Below are positions 62,895 through 64,000 of a stretch of 64,000 bases of DNA, piece by piece. The stretch lies in the NCBI GenBank assembly GCA_023256475.1, contig JAGDXP010000012.1, forward strand, positions 1 to 64,000, read 5' to 3'. The notes beneath the pieces were generated by a model. That model was given only the letters and a program-made list of their open reading frames with translations, searched no databases and was not told the origin of the DNA. Position 1 is the stretch's first letter; each line of letters starts with the position of its first letter. The position numbers and the translations under genes are program-made. Source of the DNA: Thermoplasmata archaeon (GTDB taxonomy: Archaea; Thermoplasmatota; Thermoplasmata; Thermoplasmatales; GCA-001856825).

Positions 62895-64000
62895 TCAGCT
62901 GGGAGCACTTTCAGAAGTGGATTTTAGATTTTCTTCGGTTATCTCTTCCAGGGATGTGTTCTTGGTTTCCTTAAGGCCAAAGGATAGTAATCCACCAATC
63001 AGTGATATGACTGCCAGTCCCATGAGTACCTCTTTTAAGCCGTATTGGAGAAGTAAATAGGTGAAGTAGAATGTAGTTATGGCTGCACCGGCCTTTCCAG
63101 CTGCTGCTGAAATTCCATGTCCCGTAGTTCTAAATTTAACAGGATATATTTCAGCAGGAATTATGAATGTGGTTGTATTTGGTCCGAAATCTATGAAGAA
63201 GAAGGTCAATGCGTAGATGAAGAACATTAAATTCACTGGGAGCAAAAATCCAGTTATCTTGGTTCCCTTTGTAAGCATCTCGGAGGATACTATGAAATAC
63301 AGTATAGCCATTCCAAAGAACCCCAGGATCTGCAGAGTCTTTCTACCCAATTTATCAATAAGTGCCACTGCGGTAAAATACCCGAAGAAACCCACCATGA
63401 ATGGAACTCCAGCCAACACTATTTTCTGTTCAAGAGAGTGAGGTGGAATGATCTGGGATGTTATAGGTCCCGAGAATATTCCAGTTCCATAGAATGCTAT
63501 ATCCAATATGAACCAGCTTCCAGCAGTAACTATTAACATTTTCCAGTAATTGGATATGAATGTTTTAAAGTTGTTTACCTTTGTTTCGCTTATCACAGAG
63601 ACATTTGCATCTGACTTGACAAATTTTGCGGCTCTTTCCGCCTTCTCCTTATCTTTTAAAACGTATGCAGAATACCTTGGAGTTTCTGGCAATTTCCTTC
63701 TTAAATAGATCACTGCCATTGCTGGAATTGCACCAAAACCAAGCATAAGCCTCCATGCTAATTCTGGGGGCAGTGCGGCTACACTTCCCAGGCCAACTGC
63801 AACAGCAGTTAGGGAACCTATACCTTGATTGGCAAATACCAAGGCAATAAGCTTTCCTCTATCCTTGACGTTAGCATACTCACTCATAATGGTGGCACTC
63901 ACTGGATAGTCTCCCCCAATTCCTATACCAAGGATAAATCTGAATGCAAAAAGGGACCAATAATTCCAGGCAAATGCACTCAATATTGCACCAAGAGCAA
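62895..64000 (-). CDS. MFS transporter, phosphate:H+ symporter-like (5' end beyond window)
   Basis: The frame stays open to the right edge, so only about 368 C-terminal residues are seen. FRFILGIGIGGDYPVSATIMSEY matches the PHS (Pho84) group of the MFS, and the central loop has the LRRKLPETPRY motif and DKLGRKTLQILGF (motif A repeat). The last segments have FIIPAEIYPVKFRTTGHGIS, typical of the sugar/phosphate porter fold. The substrate may be phosphate or an organic acid. About nine helices are visible. Confidence 0.82.
   Translation of the reverse strand, partial: ALGAILSAFAWNYWSLFAFRFILGIGIGGDYPVSATIMSEYANVKDRGKLIALVFANQGIGSLTAVAVGLGSVAALPPELAWRLMLGFGAIPAMAVIYLRRKLPETPRYSAYVLKDKEKAERAAKFVKSDANVSVISETKVNNFKTFISNYWKMLIVTAGSWFILDIAFYGTGIFSGPITSQIIPPHSLEQKIVLAGVPFMVGFFGYFTAVALIDKLGRKTLQILGFFGMAILYFIVSSEMLTKGTKITGFLLPVNLMFFIYALTFFFIDFGPNTTTFIIPAEIYPVKFRTTGHGISAAAGKAGAAITTFYFTYLLLQYGLKEVLMGLAVISLIGGLLSFGLKETKNTSLEEITEENLKSTSESAPS

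Overview
The window reads as a chromosomal segment of an archaeon of the order Thermoplasmatales or a close relative (Thermoplasma/Ferroplasma/Cuniculiplasma-like), AT-rich and probably acidophilic. The evidence is a mix of archaeal information-processing genes (two RPA-type single-strand binding proteins, a group II chaperonin, fibrillarin, PAN-type proteasome ATPase, archaeal methionine adenosyltransferase, type IA topoisomerase, presenilin-like protease, ER-type signal peptidase) with a bacterial-type gyrBA operon, a combination known from this lineage. Many genes have a TATA-like element about 25 bases before the start codon, which suggests leaderless transcripts. Genus and species cannot be fixed from the sequence alone.

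Bases 1-9,500 are an accessory, decaying region. It holds the end of a probable surface protein, an unknown protein, an McrBC-type modification-dependent restriction operon (mcrB with two EVE/PUA-like modules, mcrC with a 9-base tandem repeat), and a series of gene remnants: a MazG-like NTP pyrophosphohydrolase, a probable tyrosine recombinase, a secreted protein carrying a Hint (intein/hedgehog-type) domain, and unidentified fragments. This is the pattern of an old defence island or integrated element.

Bases 9,500-32,300 are mostly intact core genes. They comprise an MFS-ubiD-ubiA-MFS operon (probably quinone or other prenyl-aromatic metabolism), glycerate 2-kinase (Entner-Doudoroff sugar catabolism), an amidohydrolase resembling aminofutalosine deaminase, an RPA pair, purH, metK with a translationally coupled acetyltransferase that lacks a standard start codon, an smc-scpA operon whose third gene is a BtuF-like protein without a signal peptide, a presenilin homologue overlapping topA, an SDR dehydrogenase and a cation/proton antiporter.

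Bases 32,300-33,570 hold strong hairpins, a six-repeat CRISPR array without cas genes in view, and tRNA-Thr(CGU). Bases 33,800-45,450 carry the thermosome, YbjQ, a mevalonate-kinase-like GHMP kinase, gyrBA, a methyltransferase, a hotdog thioesterase, an NCS1 permease, PAN and fibrillarin.

Bases 45,450-62,820 form an amine and amino-acid catabolic block. Three class III aminotransferases, three aldehyde dehydrogenases, a saccharopine-dehydrogenase-like enzyme and an Lrp regulator surround a dipeptide-type ABC importer whose membrane and binding subunits lie on one strand and whose two ATPases lie 6 kb away on the other. A plausible flow is import of peptides or polyamines, oxidation of aminoaldehydes to GABA or beta-alanine, and transamination and oxidation to succinate or acetyl-CoA. 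A phosphate-symporter-like MFS gene runs off the right edge.
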